This document shows, in pieces, positions 1-8,039 of a stretch of DNA of 35,928 bases; the stretch's first letter is position 1; each line of letters begins with the position of its first letter. The position numbers and the translations under genes are program-made. The DNA comes from Chloroflexota bacterium. Its GTDB lineage: Bacteria; Chloroflexota; Anaerolineae; JAAEKA01. Under the pieces are notes generated by a model. It searched no databases. It was not told the DNA's origin and saw nothing but the letters and a program-made list of their open reading frames with translations. The stretch spans positions 1 through 35,928 of the forward strand of contig JAYELL010000019.1 of assembly GCA_034717495.1 (NCBI GenBank). Direction: 5' to 3'.

Positions 1-1961
1 GCACCGAAATACTGGACGCCGCCGGGCGTAAGGTGACAGAGGTGGGAGGGAGACAGAAAACGCTGTTCTCGACCGTCCTCGATTCCTTTCCCAGCGGCCT
101 GATCCACGACGAAAAGACCAACATGGACTACGCTGTGGAGAACTTCACCCTGGCCCCTGGCGAGGCGATCTACGGTTTCGGCGAGCAATTCTCGACCCTG
201 AACAAGCGCGGGCAGACGGTGGGACTTTGGGCCATCGACGGCATGGGCAACACCAGCGGTCGCAGCTACAAAAATATCCCCTTCTTCATGAGCACCGCCG
301 GCTACGGCGTCTTCGTCAACCACGTTCTGCCCATGACCTTTTTCGTCGGCAGCCGATCCTTCGTCCACAACCTGCTCGTGGCCGAGGGGGATAGCCTCGA
401 CTACTACTTTTTCTACGGGCCAACGCTCAAAAAGATCGCCGGCGCCTACACCGATCTGACCGGCAAATCGCCCGTGCCGCCCAAGTGGACGTTCGGGCTG
501 TGGGTCTCGCGCATCAGCTACGACAGCCAGGAGGAAGTGCTGGAAACGGCCTGTCGCCTGCGCGCCGAACGTTATCCCGCCGATGTGATCAACGTGGACA
601 CCAACTGGTTCGAGGGGGAATGGCAGTGCGATTGGCGCTTCGGCCCGCGCTTCCCCGACCCCGCTGCCATGTTCCAGAAACTGCGCGAGCAGCACCTGCG
701 CGTCTGCCTGTGGCAATGGCCCTACATCTGCGAGCATCTGGACATTTTCGAGGAGGCGCAGGAGAAGGGCGTGTTGGCCGAGGGGGGCAATTTCGACATG
801 CTGCTTTTCAAGGTGCGCACCATCGACATGTCCAACCCGGAAGCGGCGCAATGGTATCAGGCGCAATTGCGGCGGCTCTTCGACCTGGGCGCAGCCGTGA
901 TCAAGGTGGATTTTGGCGAACATGTGCGCGACTATGAGCGTTACCAGGGTTACTCAGGCCGGGAGATGCACAATCTCTACCCGCTGCTCTACAACCAGGC
1001 CGCCTTCGAGGTCACGCAGGAATATTTTGGGCAGGGCGTGATCTGGGCGCGCAGCGCTTACGCCGGATCGCAGCGCTATCCGCTGCACTGGTCGGGGGAC
1101 AATTCCTCCACTTTCGAGAACATGCTCTGCTCCCTGCGCGGGGGTCTCAGTTTTGGCCTGAGCGGCTTCACTTTCTGGAGCAACGACGTGGGCGGCTTCA
1201 CCGGCACACCCAGTGACCGGCTCTACGCTCGCTGGACTCAGTTCGGCATCTTCAACTCGCACATGCGCCTGCACGGTGGCGGGCCGCGCTACCGCGAGCC
1301 CTGGAACTACGAGCCGGAGACGCAGGATATCTTCCGTCGCATGATCGAACTGCGTTATCGTTTCCTGCCCTACCTCTACAGCGAATCCCACCACAGTGCC
1401 CGCTCCGGCCTGCCCCTGCTCCGTCCCCTGGTCTACGAGTTCCAGGATGACCCGACCACCTTCAATATCGAAGATGAGTTTCTCTTCGGCCAGGCCGTGC
1501 TGGTGGCCCCGATCCTGACCGAGGAGGACGAACGCAAGATCTACCTGCCGGCCGGGCTGTGGGCCGATGGCTGGACGGGCGACCTCCTGACCGGTCCCTG
1601 CTGGATCGATTACCGGGCCGATTTAGACCGGGTCCCTTTCTTCTACCGCGGCGGCTACGCCGTACCTCAGGGCCCGGCCATGCAATACGTGGACGAACTT
1701 CCGCTTGATCCCCTCACCCTGCACATCGTCCCCGACGAGGCCGGCCGCGTCGCCTACACCATGATAGATGACGACGAAACTATAGCTGTCTCGGGCCAAC
1801 TCCGCGATGGCATGCTCGATTTGCAGGTGGAATCCAGCCCGCGCGGGCTGGCGCTACACATCTACACCGCCGAAGAGATCGAGCGGGTGATGTGCAACGG
1901 GCAAGATGTAACGCCACGGCAGGTCAGCCCCCACCACTGCACCGCCGAGGCAAAAACATAA
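1..1961 (+). CDS. GH31 family glycoside hydrolase (alpha-xylosidase/alpha-glucosidase type), 5' end outside window
   Basis: Retaining alpha-glycosidase, expected to remove alpha-xylosyl or alpha-glucosyl residues from oligosaccharides. The protein follows E. coli YicI (alpha-xylosidase) closely: an N-terminal beta-sandwich ending in a YGFGEQF block, the (beta/alpha)8 barrel opening with PPKWTFGLW, the nucleophile Asp in KVDFGE (codon 909-911), the acid/base Asp in HWSGD (codon 1098-1100), and LRGGLSFGLSGFTFWSNDVGGF further on. The reading frame is open to the left edge and the first visible residues already match an internal part of the sandwich; YicI has about 770 residues against about 650 here, so the true start lies upstream. 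No signal peptide is visible because the start is missing. YicI-like specificity is more likely than sulfoquinovosidase, but the substrate is an inference. Confidence 0.93.
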   Translation, partial: TEILDAAGRKVTEVGGRQKTLFSTVLDSFPSGLIHDEKTNMDYAVENFTLAPGEAIYGFGEQFSTLNKRGQTVGLWAIDGMGNTSGRSYKNIPFFMSTAGYGVFVNHVLPMTFFVGSRSFVHNLLVAEGDSLDYYFFYGPTLKKIAGAYTDLTGKSPVPPKWTFGLWVSRISYDSQEEVLETACRLRAERYPADVINVDTNWFEGEWQCDWRFGPRFPDPAAMFQKLREQHLRVCLWQWPYICEHLDIFEEAQEKGVLAEGGNFDMLLFKVRTIDMSNPEAAQWYQAQLRRLFDLGAAVIKVDFGEHVRDYERYQGYSGREMHNLYPLLYNQAAFEVTQEYFGQGVIWARSAYAGSQRYPLHWSGDNSSTFENMLCSLRGGLSFGLSGFTFWSNDVGGFTGTPSDRLYARWTQFGIFNSHMRLHGGGPRYREPWNYEPETQDIFRRMIELRYRFLPYLYSESHHSARSGLPLLRPLVYEFQDDPTTFNIEDEFLFGQAVLVAPILTEEDERKIYLPAGLWADGWTGDLLTGPCWIDYRADLDRVPFFYRGGYAVPQGPAMQYVDELPLDPLTLHIVPDEAGRVAYTMIDDDETIAVSGQLRDGMLDLQVESSPRGLALHIYTAEEIERVMCNGQDVTPRQVSPHHCTAEAKT

Positions 1962-2060
1962 GGAGCGATCAACTTCGTCATACTTGACCGAACCGCCGGA
2001 TGCGGCCCCGCTTGTCCGGTGGTGTGGGAGGGAGCGGTCAGGCCGTCCCCTTATCCCGAT

Positions 2061-2468
2061 TCAATACATATCCGGTTGCCATTTCGTCAAAACCAGGGCT
2101 ATCAGTAAACCGATATCAATCAGGACGCCCATCACCAACCACGGATGCCAGAAGAGGATCAGCAGCAGCAACGACAGGTAGGAGGAAACCACAGCAACCG
2201 TTCGCCAGATCGTGTTTGGCCCGGGCACCCCCAATACGCCCAGGCCAGCGAGGACAAAGCCGAATGTGGTCAGAACAACCAGAATAATGCCGATCCACTG
2301 AACAGCCGTAACACTCAATCCCAACCGAGGCAGCAGCCAACTTCGTTCAACCGTGGTGAAAAACGCGCCCGGTTTTTCGTTGGGATCAGCAGGATTGGGC
2401 GCGGCGGCCAGTCCGGCATGAACCAGTCCGTGAGCGATCAGAAAAATCGCGAACAGAATCTTCACCAT
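2061..2468 (-). CDS. Small four-helix integral membrane protein, function unknown
   Basis: The 135-residue product has about four hydrophobic segments: the N-terminal FAIFLIAHGLVHAGLAA stretch, a central GIILVVLTTFGFVLAGLGVL, a third VVSSYLSLLLLILFW, and a C-terminal VLIDIGLLIALVL. A conserved-looking loop (NPADPNEKPGAFFT, RSWLLP) follows helix 1. I do not recognise a characterised family. The start is placed at the ATG preceding VKILFAIF rather than 51 bases further upstream, because the extra 17 residues are cysteine-rich and are encoded by DNA belonging to the adjacent IS remnant. No good ribosome binding site precedes this ATG; an 18-bp palindrome and an IS630 remnant lie where one would be, so the gene may have lost its native promoter. 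Confidence 0.6.
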   Translation of the reverse strand: MVKILFAIFLIAHGLVHAGLAAAPNPADPNEKPGAFFTTVERSWLLPRLGLSVTAVQWIGIILVVLTTFGFVLAGLGVLGVPGPNTIWRTVAVVSSYLSLLLLILFWHPWLVMGVLIDIGLLIALVLTKWQPDMY

Positions 2469-2469
2469 T

Positions 2470-2487
2470 TTGCTTCTGCAGAAGCAA
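2470..2487. repeat. Perfect 18-bp palindrome next to an IS630 remnant
   Basis: TTGCTTCTGCAGAAGCAA reads identically on both strands (two 9-bp arms, no spacer). It lies between the start of the small membrane protein gene (minus strand) and the Shine-Dalgarno AGGAGG of the transposase remnant (plus strand). It could be an operator, an insertion target or part of an IS end; the sequence alone does not decide. Confidence 0.6.
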
Positions 2488-2504
2488 CATACAGGAGGTG
2501 CAAA

Positions 2505-2951
2505 ATGGCAAGGAAACAAACATACCAGGTCAAGTTGTCGCAGTCAGAACGAGACCATCTAAAGAATCTGGTGTCTACAGGTGAGGAGAAAGCGCGAAAG
2601 CTGACGCGAGCGCGGATTCTGCTCAAAGCGAATGAGGGCTGAACCGATGACCAAATTGCGGAAGCGCTGGATGTGGGTCGAGCGACAGTGGGACGGATAC
2701 GGACACTGTATGCAAAAGAAGGGCTGAGCAGGGCACTCAATCGAAAAGCACCAGATCGGGAATACGAGCGCAAGATGGACGGGAAAACAGAAGCGTATCT
2801 GTTGGCGATGCTCCGCGAAAAGCCGCCAGAGGGACATGCTCGCTGGACATTGCGCTTGCTGGCTGAGCGTTTGGTGACCTTGGAGCAGGTAGAAATCGAG
2901 TTGCTTACCGCTAAGTTCAATGAGCAGAAATCAATAACTGATGAATGGTAG
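2505..2951 (+). pseudogene. IS630-type transposase N-terminal remnant with in-frame stop
   Basis: The frame starts MARKQTYQVKLSQSERDHL, preceded by AGGAGG at good spacing, and encodes the helix-turn-helix half of an IS630-family transposase (DDQIAEALDVGRATVGRIR; RWTLRLLAERLVTLEQVEIE). A TGA at 2640-2642 interrupts it after NEG, where this type of protein would be expected to carry Trp, so a TGG-to-TGA change is likely. The frame resumes in phase and runs to 2951, but transposase-like sequence ends near 2898, before the DDE catalytic domain. The last residues are foreign and run into the 3' end of the convergent kinase gene. This is a dead, truncated element. Confidence 0.85.
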
Positions 2952-3477
2952 CCAGGGTTTCATCTACTGATCGATACGTGTCAATCACAAAATAGCCTTC
3001 TTCCGACGCTGGCTGCTCAAATGCAGCACAAATACGCTCGTATAGGTCATCCAAAGTGATGTCGATCTTTGCGCCGCTTCGTCCGCCCTCACCGATTTCC
3101 TCTATCCGCGTCCTGTGGCGCTGTTGCAGAGCCTCGTCATCATCACAACGGCACCAGATCGGGATCACTTTGTAGCCATGCTCGTTGCACCAACGAACGA
3201 GTTCGGCCCGTGGCTCTGCTAACATTGTGCCCAGTTCGACAAAAAAACACTCATTCGCTGATTGCTTGATGATTGTCTTTATACGCCTCACCAGGCAAGA
3301 ACCTTCCTGGAACCACCGATTCAGGCTGATCTGGGATGGGGGTACAGAGCGGGTGAAAATTGCGTCAGCGAAGATGGCGTCCCCGGGACATACCTCCTGT
3401 AGGCGCTGAATGAGTGTGGTCTTCCCGGTGTAAGGAAGGCCGATGAAGATGACGACGGTTTTTATCCTCACGCTCAT
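2917..3477 (-). CDS. P-loop kinase-like ATPase (AAA_33 type)
   Basis: The 186-residue protein begins with a beta strand and a Walker A motif, GLPYTGKTT (about residues 13-21), followed by features of small-molecule or polynucleotide kinase-like P-loop proteins: an ELGTMLAEP segment where such kinases carry their second motif, a conserved IPIWCRCDDDEALQQRHRTR lid-like helix with basic residues, and a C-terminal VIDT strand. It probably phosphorylates a small molecule or nucleic acid end, but the substrate is unknown. Its ATG overlaps the stop of the upstream E2 gene (ATGA-type overlap at 3474-3477), so the two are translationally coupled. The 3' end abuts the IS630 remnant but looks intact. 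Confidence 0.75.
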   Translation of the reverse strand: MSVRIKTVVIFIGLPYTGKTTLIQRLQEVCPGDAIFADAIFTRSVPPSQISLNRWFQEGSCLVRRIKTIIKQSANECFFVELGTMLAEPRAELVRWCNEHGYKVIPIWCRCDDDEALQQRHRTRIEEIGEGGRSGAKIDITLDDLYERICAAFEQPASEEGYFVIDTYRSVDETLATIHQLLISAH

Positions 3478-4664
3478 GAAACTGCGCTCTCCAAGAGCAG
3501 ATCTGGATTCTGCATGATCTCGTCCATCCGGTTAAGAAAGCGACCGATCGGTTCGGCGTCTACCACCCGGTGGTCGGAACTGATACAGAAATAGCACATG
3601 GTGCGGACGGCAAATTCACCATCTACGACAACGGCACGCTGGCGACCGCGCCCCACACCCAGCGCACCGACCTGAGGCGGATAAAGCAAGGCTTGGAAAA
3701 AATCGATGCCCAAAGGGCCGGCATTGGAGATGGTGAAGGTCCCGCCTTCCATCTCAGCCAGGGTCAAACGGCCTGCTCGCGCTCGCTGCGTCAGTTCGTT
3801 CAGCTCGGTTGCGATTTCGAACAACGATTTTTGGTTTGCCTCGAGAATGACCGGCACAACGATGCCATCCTCGATGGCAACCACTATGCCGATGTGAACA
3901 TTGTCGTCCAACCAGATGCTTTCGTCCTTCAGACGAGCATTAAGGATCGGCGCTTCTGCCAATGCCAGGGCCGAGGCTTTAGCCAGGATTGCCGTAAATG
4001 TAGGTGGTTTGTTTTGTGGCCAGTTCGACTCCGTTAGACCTTGACGAAAACGCAGAACAGAAGTTATGTCAATTTCTCGACAGAGAGCTGCCTGGGGGGA
4101 CTGAATACTCTCCAGTGTGCGCCGGGCAATGGCCTGGCGCATCGGGCTCAGAGGAATGCGTTTACCCATCGTCGATGCAGTTTGCGCCGTCTCGATAGCT
4201 CGCAATACATCCTTGCGTTCGATGCGACCTCGCGGCCCCGTGCCTTCCAAATTTTGCCAGTCGATGCCTTTGTCCTCGGCCATACGCCTCGCTGCCGGCG
4301 AGATCTTCACCCGCCGAGGCTTGGGCATGGAGGATGGTGGAGCAGAAGTCGGCGATGGAGGAGGGTCAACTGCCGGGTGCGGGGCACTTTGTTCCATGAG
4401 GGCTTCGATGGCTGTGGCAGGTTCATCGGTGCTGGCGATGATGGCCAGCACTGCTCCCACAGCGGCATTCTCGCCAGCCGGCACAACGATAACCCTCAAT
4501 ACACCCGTAGCCGGGGCTGCAACCTCATCGTCAACCTTCTCCGACTGCACGATCAATATGGGATCATCGATCACTACCTCGTCCCCCTCCTTTTTCAGCC
4601 ATTCGACGATCCGGCCTTCCTCCATGATCATGCCCCAGCGAGGCATGTAAACTGCGGTTGCCAT
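3474..4664 (-). CDS. 2-oxoacid dehydrogenase E2 component (dihydrolipoamide acyltransferase)
   Basis: E2 core of a pyruvate, branched-chain or acetoin dehydrogenase-type complex, which transfers acyl groups from lipoyl-lysine to CoA. Domains in order: a lipoyl domain (residues 1-80) with the lipoylated Lys in VQSEKVDDEV; a Pro/Ala/Ser linker; a peripheral subunit-binding domain (about 115-155, KISPAARRMAEDKGID...GTGPRGRIERKDV); and the catalytic domain (about 165-396) with TISNAGPLGIDFFQALLYPP and the acyltransferase motif DHRVVDAE carrying the catalytic His and Asp. One lipoyl domain and 396 residues are normal for a short E2. No E1 or E3 gene is adjacent: upstream, only 10 bp away, sits a transposase remnant, so the operon appears to have been cut. 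Acyl specificity cannot be assigned. Confidence 0.93.
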   Translation of the reverse strand: MATAVYMPRWGMIMEEGRIVEWLKKEGDEVVIDDPILIVQSEKVDDEVAAPATGVLRVIVVPAGENAAVGAVLAIIASTDEPATAIEALMEQSAPHPAVDPPPSPTSAPPSSMPKPRRVKISPAARRMAEDKGIDWQNLEGTGPRGRIERKDVLRAIETAQTASTMGKRIPLSPMRQAIARRTLESIQSPQAALCREIDITSVLRFRQGLTESNWPQNKPPTFTAILAKASALALAEAPILNARLKDESIWLDDNVHIGIVVAIEDGIVVPVILEANQKSLFEIATELNELTQRARAGRLTLAEMEGGTFTISNAGPLGIDFFQALLYPPQVGALGVGRGRQRAVVVDGEFAVRTMCYFCISSDHRVVDAEPIGRFLNRMDEIMQNPDLLLESAVS

Positions 4665-4674
4665 TGCTCACTAG

Positions 4675-5229
4675 ATGTGGTGGGTGGCGAATGGCATTTG
4701 TGGCAAGCGTCTGGTGCCACTACTGCCCACATTGGTAGAGGCCCTGGAACGCCATGGCGAACTGGATCTGGATGGTGAAACTCGGGAGTTGCTTCTGGAG
4801 ATGAGTCCATCCACAGCTGATCGGTTGTTGCAACGGGCTCGAGAGCGAGCGGGGCGACACCGAGGTCACACCGGCACCAAGCCAGGTACGTTGCTCACGC
4901 AGAACATTCCCATCCGCACCTTCGCTGACTGGGGTGATGCCCAACCAGGGTTCACGGAAGTGGACCTGGTCCATCACAGCGGTTCATCCAGCCAAGGCGA
5001 GTATGTGCACAGTCTGGACATGGTCGATGTAGCCACCCGCTGGAGCGAATGCGTCGCCATTCCCAACCGCAGCCAGATCGCCGTTACCGACGCTATGGAG
5101 AGCGGCCGTCAGCGCCTACCTTTTCCCCTGCTTGGGATGGACTCCGACAACGGCACGGCAGCAGCCGATCCGAGAGGTAGCGAGTTTATCAACGTCAATT
5201 TGATGCAGTTGCTTCAGCCCGCAGCTTAA
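4675..5229 (+). pseudogene. Transposase/integrase-core remnant (ISNCY-like, rve domain)
   Basis: This fragment of a DDE transposase has a WWVANGICGKRLVPLLPTLV block, a TKPGTLL...IPIRTFADWGD block and the integrase core (GFTEVDLVHHSG with the first Asp; DMVDVATRWSE; LLGMDSDNG with the second Asp). The N-terminal DNA-binding part is missing, with a stop codon directly before the ATG. Eight extra codons (TAAADPRG) separate DSDNG from SEFIN, which are normally continuous, and the protein ends in a stop soon after, losing the final Glu region. The element is therefore inactive. It ends in the degraded interval before the truncated LAL gene and starts 10 bp from the E2 start codon. Confidence 0.8.
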
Positions 5230-5447
5230 TGCCCTGCATCATTTTGCGCTCCATCACAAAGGTGATTGGATCTACGAACACACGCCATCCCAGGATATTT
5301 CCAAAGTTTGGCTCTAGTCACACTGTGATTATAGGGGAAAGAGCATCGAAGGGGAACCTCCCTATTCACCGAGTTGTTTGACTTCTTACACATCGAAACC
5401 CCAGATAAGCTAAGCTGAGTTGCTTTGCTCTCGGCCACACCTTCCCA
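5230..5447. other. Degraded intergenic interval between IS remnant and truncated regulator
   Basis: There is no supportable gene. The interval joins the broken 3' end of the transposase remnant to the broken 3' end of the LAL regulator gene and is the likely scar of the event that truncated both. Confidence 0.4.
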
Positions 5448-6197
5448 TCATAGACAATAGCTGGTGGCGTCTTCGTGTCCTTGAATTGAAATTGCAGCCA
5501 GTTGCAGGCCGGCAATCCAGCCTTCGGTGCGTCTTTCCAGCGCGGCGATATTCTCCGCCGAAAGTTCCAGGCCCATCACCTGGTTGAGGAATTCCGCGGC
5601 CTCGGAGGAGGTAAAACGCAAGTCAGCGGCGCGCAGTTCGGTCAATTGACCCCGAGCGCGCAAACGAGCCAGGGGCAATTGTGGGTCATCGCGGGTGGAG
5701 ATGACCAGATGCATCTGCGGCGGCAGGTGTTCGAGCAGGAAGGTGAGGGCATCATCGACCGGCGACGATTCTATGATGTGGTAGTCGTCGAGGATGAGGG
5801 TAATTCCATCGGGTATGGCGGAAACCTCGTTGATCAGAGAGGTCAGAACGATCTCGACATTCACCTCCCCTGGAGATTGCAGGGCTCTCAAGACACCCTG
5901 CCCGACGCTGCTTTCAATAGTTTGCAGTGCGGCTACAAAATAGGTAAGGAAGCGCGTGAGGTCGTTGTCACCTCCATCCAACGAGAGCCAGGCAACGCAG
6001 GCCCTGGGGTTAAGCTGTTCGCTGTCAACGATCCACTCACTCAGAAGCGTGGTCTTACCGAAACCTGCTGGAGCGGAGAGGATGGTTAGCTTATTGTGTC
6101 GGCCGGCGTTTAACCGTTGAACAAGGCGCGGGCGTGAGACCACATTGCGGCGGACACGGGGTAGATTGAGCTTTGTCCTCAGTAGAGGCGCAGACAT
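5448..6197 (-). pseudogene. Truncated MalT/LAL-family (LuxR-type) ATP-dependent regulator, N-terminal part only
   Basis: The 249 residues match the NTPase domain of large ATP-binding LuxR regulators: the opening LLRTKLNLPRVRRNVVSRPRL, Walker A SAPAGFGKTTL, Walker B LILDDYH, the STRDDPQLPLARLRARGQL block and RTEGWIAGLQLAA. Full-length relatives have roughly 850-950 residues with TPR-like repeats and a C-terminal LuxR helix-turn-helix. Here the reading frame leaves the family after GHEDAT and stops, so the sensor and DNA-binding domains are absent. The ribosome site (GGAAGG) and start look intact, so an isolated ATPase domain could still be made, but regulation of DNA is not expected. Nearby IS debris suggests an insertion/deletion cause. 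Confidence 0.8.
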
Positions 6198-6458
6198 GAC
6201 ATCCTTCCTGGTCGGAGTTGGCAGAACCTGCAGACGAGATCGTGCATGTCACCACAATAATCTTACCACGTTTTCTGTTTATCCGCAGGCCTGCATGTCA
6301 TATCCGGGGCGATTCTATTCGGCCTGTTGAATAGGATCGCCCAAACTGTGACTTTGCCGCCATTCGCTTATCATTCAGCCAGGCCCCCACGTTGCCAGCG
6401 TGAGGGCAGACGCCAGACCAACACGAATCGCCCCTGCAGCGCCACAGGAAGTACAAAG
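6198..6458. other. Intergenic region upstream of LAL remnant and GRE fragment
   Basis: No gene is supportable. It holds the ribosome site of the LAL remnant at its left end and a weak inverted repeat around CCCCCACG...CGTGAGGG near 6386-6408. The 3' end leads without a clear boundary into the copy of the GRE 5' end. Confidence 0.35.
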
Positions 6459-6578
6459 ATGTCCATCGACACGTGTGAAATCTCAACCCCACCAGCCCTC
6501 TGGTCCCCCGCCGACAACCTCAGTCCCTGCGTCCGCCAATTGCGCGGGCAGTTCTGGGATTTTTACAATCGGGATTAG
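6459..6578 (+). pseudogene. 119-bp duplicate of the 5' end of the glycyl radical enzyme gene
   Basis: From ATG to GATTA this segment equals 22214-22332 with four substitutions (at the codons AAC/AGC, AGT/AGC, TGC/CGC and GGG/GAG), about 97% identity. The homology starts essentially at the start codon (only a few upstream bases, GTACAAAG versus ATACAAAA, resemble each other) and ends abruptly where TAC of the intact gene becomes a TAG stop. It would encode a 39-residue peptide, MSIDTCEISTPPALW and onward. It lacks the whole catalytic domain. The copy lies at the edge of the IS-rich interval, 33 bp from the sulfatase stop codon. Confidence 0.92.
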
Positions 6579-6611
6579 TTTTTACACGGTTCAGGTGGGA
6601 TTATTATGGTT

Positions 6612-8018
6612 TCACTTCCACGGATCTCGCCATCTCCGTTTTATCCCCTCATTCACTTCCACATAGTGCGTGAGGCCATCCCGTTCGAGGTATATCCGAC
6701 CATCTAAAAACTCGTCGCCCAGGTCATCCAGGCGTTGTTGCAAGCGAATTTCCAACGTTGCCTGAAGTTCCGAGTAGGCTGGATTGTTGATCAGGTTTTT
6801 CATCTGGTAGGGATCAGTTTCATTGTCGTACAGCAACCAGGGGCCATCGAAATTGCGGACGTAAGTGTAGCGGATGGTGCGCAGACCGCGATAGGCGTTC
6901 ATGCCCGTGTACAACAGTTCGGTGAATTCGGCGGGCATGTTCAGAAACGCCGCTTCGCAACCATCTGGTTGGGTTTCATCACGGAAGTAGGGCGACCAGT
7001 CACGGCCTTCGACGGTGTCGGGGATGGGCAGACCGCACAGGCCCAGCAGGGTCGGCATCATGTCGGGCGTGTCCAAGGGGATGGAAAGCCTGCTGCCTTC
7101 GTTTCCATGCAGCTGGGGCCAGCGCAGCAGGAACGGCACGCGGATCGATTCATCCCACGGAAAGAGCTTGGTCTCCAGACCCTGCGAACTGCGCATGTCT
7201 CCGTGATCAGAGGTCCAGACCAGAATCGTATTCTCTTCGATCCCGGCCTCGCGGATGGCGTCGAGCAGGATCGCCAGGCAGTCGTCGAGGGCGGCGATGT
7301 GGGCGTAGTAGCCGCGTAGATCTTTTACCGCCTGCTCACGGAATTCGGGCGGCACATTGGCGCGCAACTCGATCTCGCGTTCAGCATATCGCTCCCGATA
7401 TTCGGGCGGGGCGGTGTGCAAGGGAAAGTGCGGGGGCCCCCAGGATAGCATCAGGAGAAATGGATTCTCATTTTCCGAGTGATTTTGGATGTAGTCGGCA
7501 GCATCACGGCTCTGGGCAAAGGCATCATAGCCTTCCCATTTGCGCGGCGTGGGATCATCGTTGAAGAAATAGGTGGAATCGTTATAGTCGTGATTGCACT
7601 CAAAGCCTTTCCAGTACTCAAAGCCCAACTGATACGCCCTGGGCACATAAGATTTCCGTCTTTCAAAGTGTCCTTCAGGACTTCCATAAATGTGCCACTT
7701 GCCGATATAAGCCGTGTCGTAGCCGCCATCGTTGAAGGCGCGGGCGATGGAGTCGCAGTTCGGATTCAGCTCAGTGTCATTGATGTAGACGCCGTGTGTG
7801 AGCGGATACTGGCCGGTCATCAGACTAGCGCGGGAGGGGCAGCACACCGAGCAACCCGCCACGGTGTGTGTGACATCGATACTTTGCGAAGCAAGTTCGT
7901 CGAGAACAGGCGTTTCGCAATTGGCGTCGCCGTTGTATCCGGTTGCCTGCGCTCGCCACTCGTCGGCAAAGATGTAGATGATGTTGGGACGTCTTACTGA
8001 AGGTTCGTGTTCAGTCAT
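6612..8018 (-). CDS. Type I sulfatase (formylglycine-dependent arylsulfatase family)
   Basis: Hydrolyses sulfate esters, here probably on sulfated sugars. The 468-residue protein opens with RRPNIIYIFADEWR, carrying a metal-binding Asp. Its sulfatase signature is CCPSRASLMTG (Cys59-x-Pro-Ser-Arg), in which Cys59 is the residue converted to formylglycine. The second signature GGYDTAYIGKWH follows, then ILVWTSDHGDM, the second metal site. Size is normal for a cytoplasmic or secreted sulfatase, and no signal peptide is visible, so it probably acts in the cytoplasm on imported sulfated oligosaccharides. It is the last gene of the ABC transporter operon, 21 bp after permease 2. No sulfatase-maturing enzyme is in the window; it would be needed elsewhere in the genome. 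Exact substrate unknown. Confidence 0.94.
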   Translation of the reverse strand: MTEHEPSVRRPNIIYIFADEWRAQATGYNGDANCETPVLDELASQSIDVTHTVAGCSVCCPSRASLMTGQYPLTHGVYINDTELNPNCDSIARAFNDGGYDTAYIGKWHIYGSPEGHFERRKSYVPRAYQLGFEYWKGFECNHDYNDSTYFFNDDPTPRKWEGYDAFAQSRDAADYIQNHSENENPFLLMLSWGPPHFPLHTAPPEYRERYAEREIELRANVPPEFREQAVKDLRGYYAHIAALDDCLAILLDAIREAGIEENTILVWTSDHGDMRSSQGLETKLFPWDESIRVPFLLRWPQLHGNEGSRLSIPLDTPDMMPTLLGLCGLPIPDTVEGRDWSPYFRDETQPDGCEAAFLNMPAEFTELLYTGMNAYRGLRTIRYTYVRNFDGPWLLYDNETDPYQMKNLINNPAYSELQATLEIRLQQRLDDLGDEFLDGRIYLERDGLTHYVEVNEGIKRRWRDPWK

Positions 8019-8039
8019 GATTTGATAAGAGCTTCGGGA

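Noticed and set aside
954-1394. Antisense frame within the GH31 gene
   Set aside because: Overlaps a strongly conserved catalytic domain on the other strand and resembles nothing.
2145-2642. Long plus-strand frame joining the antisense of the membrane protein to the transposase start
   Set aside because: The first 120 codons are antisense to a plausible membrane protein; only the part from 2505 matches a transposase.
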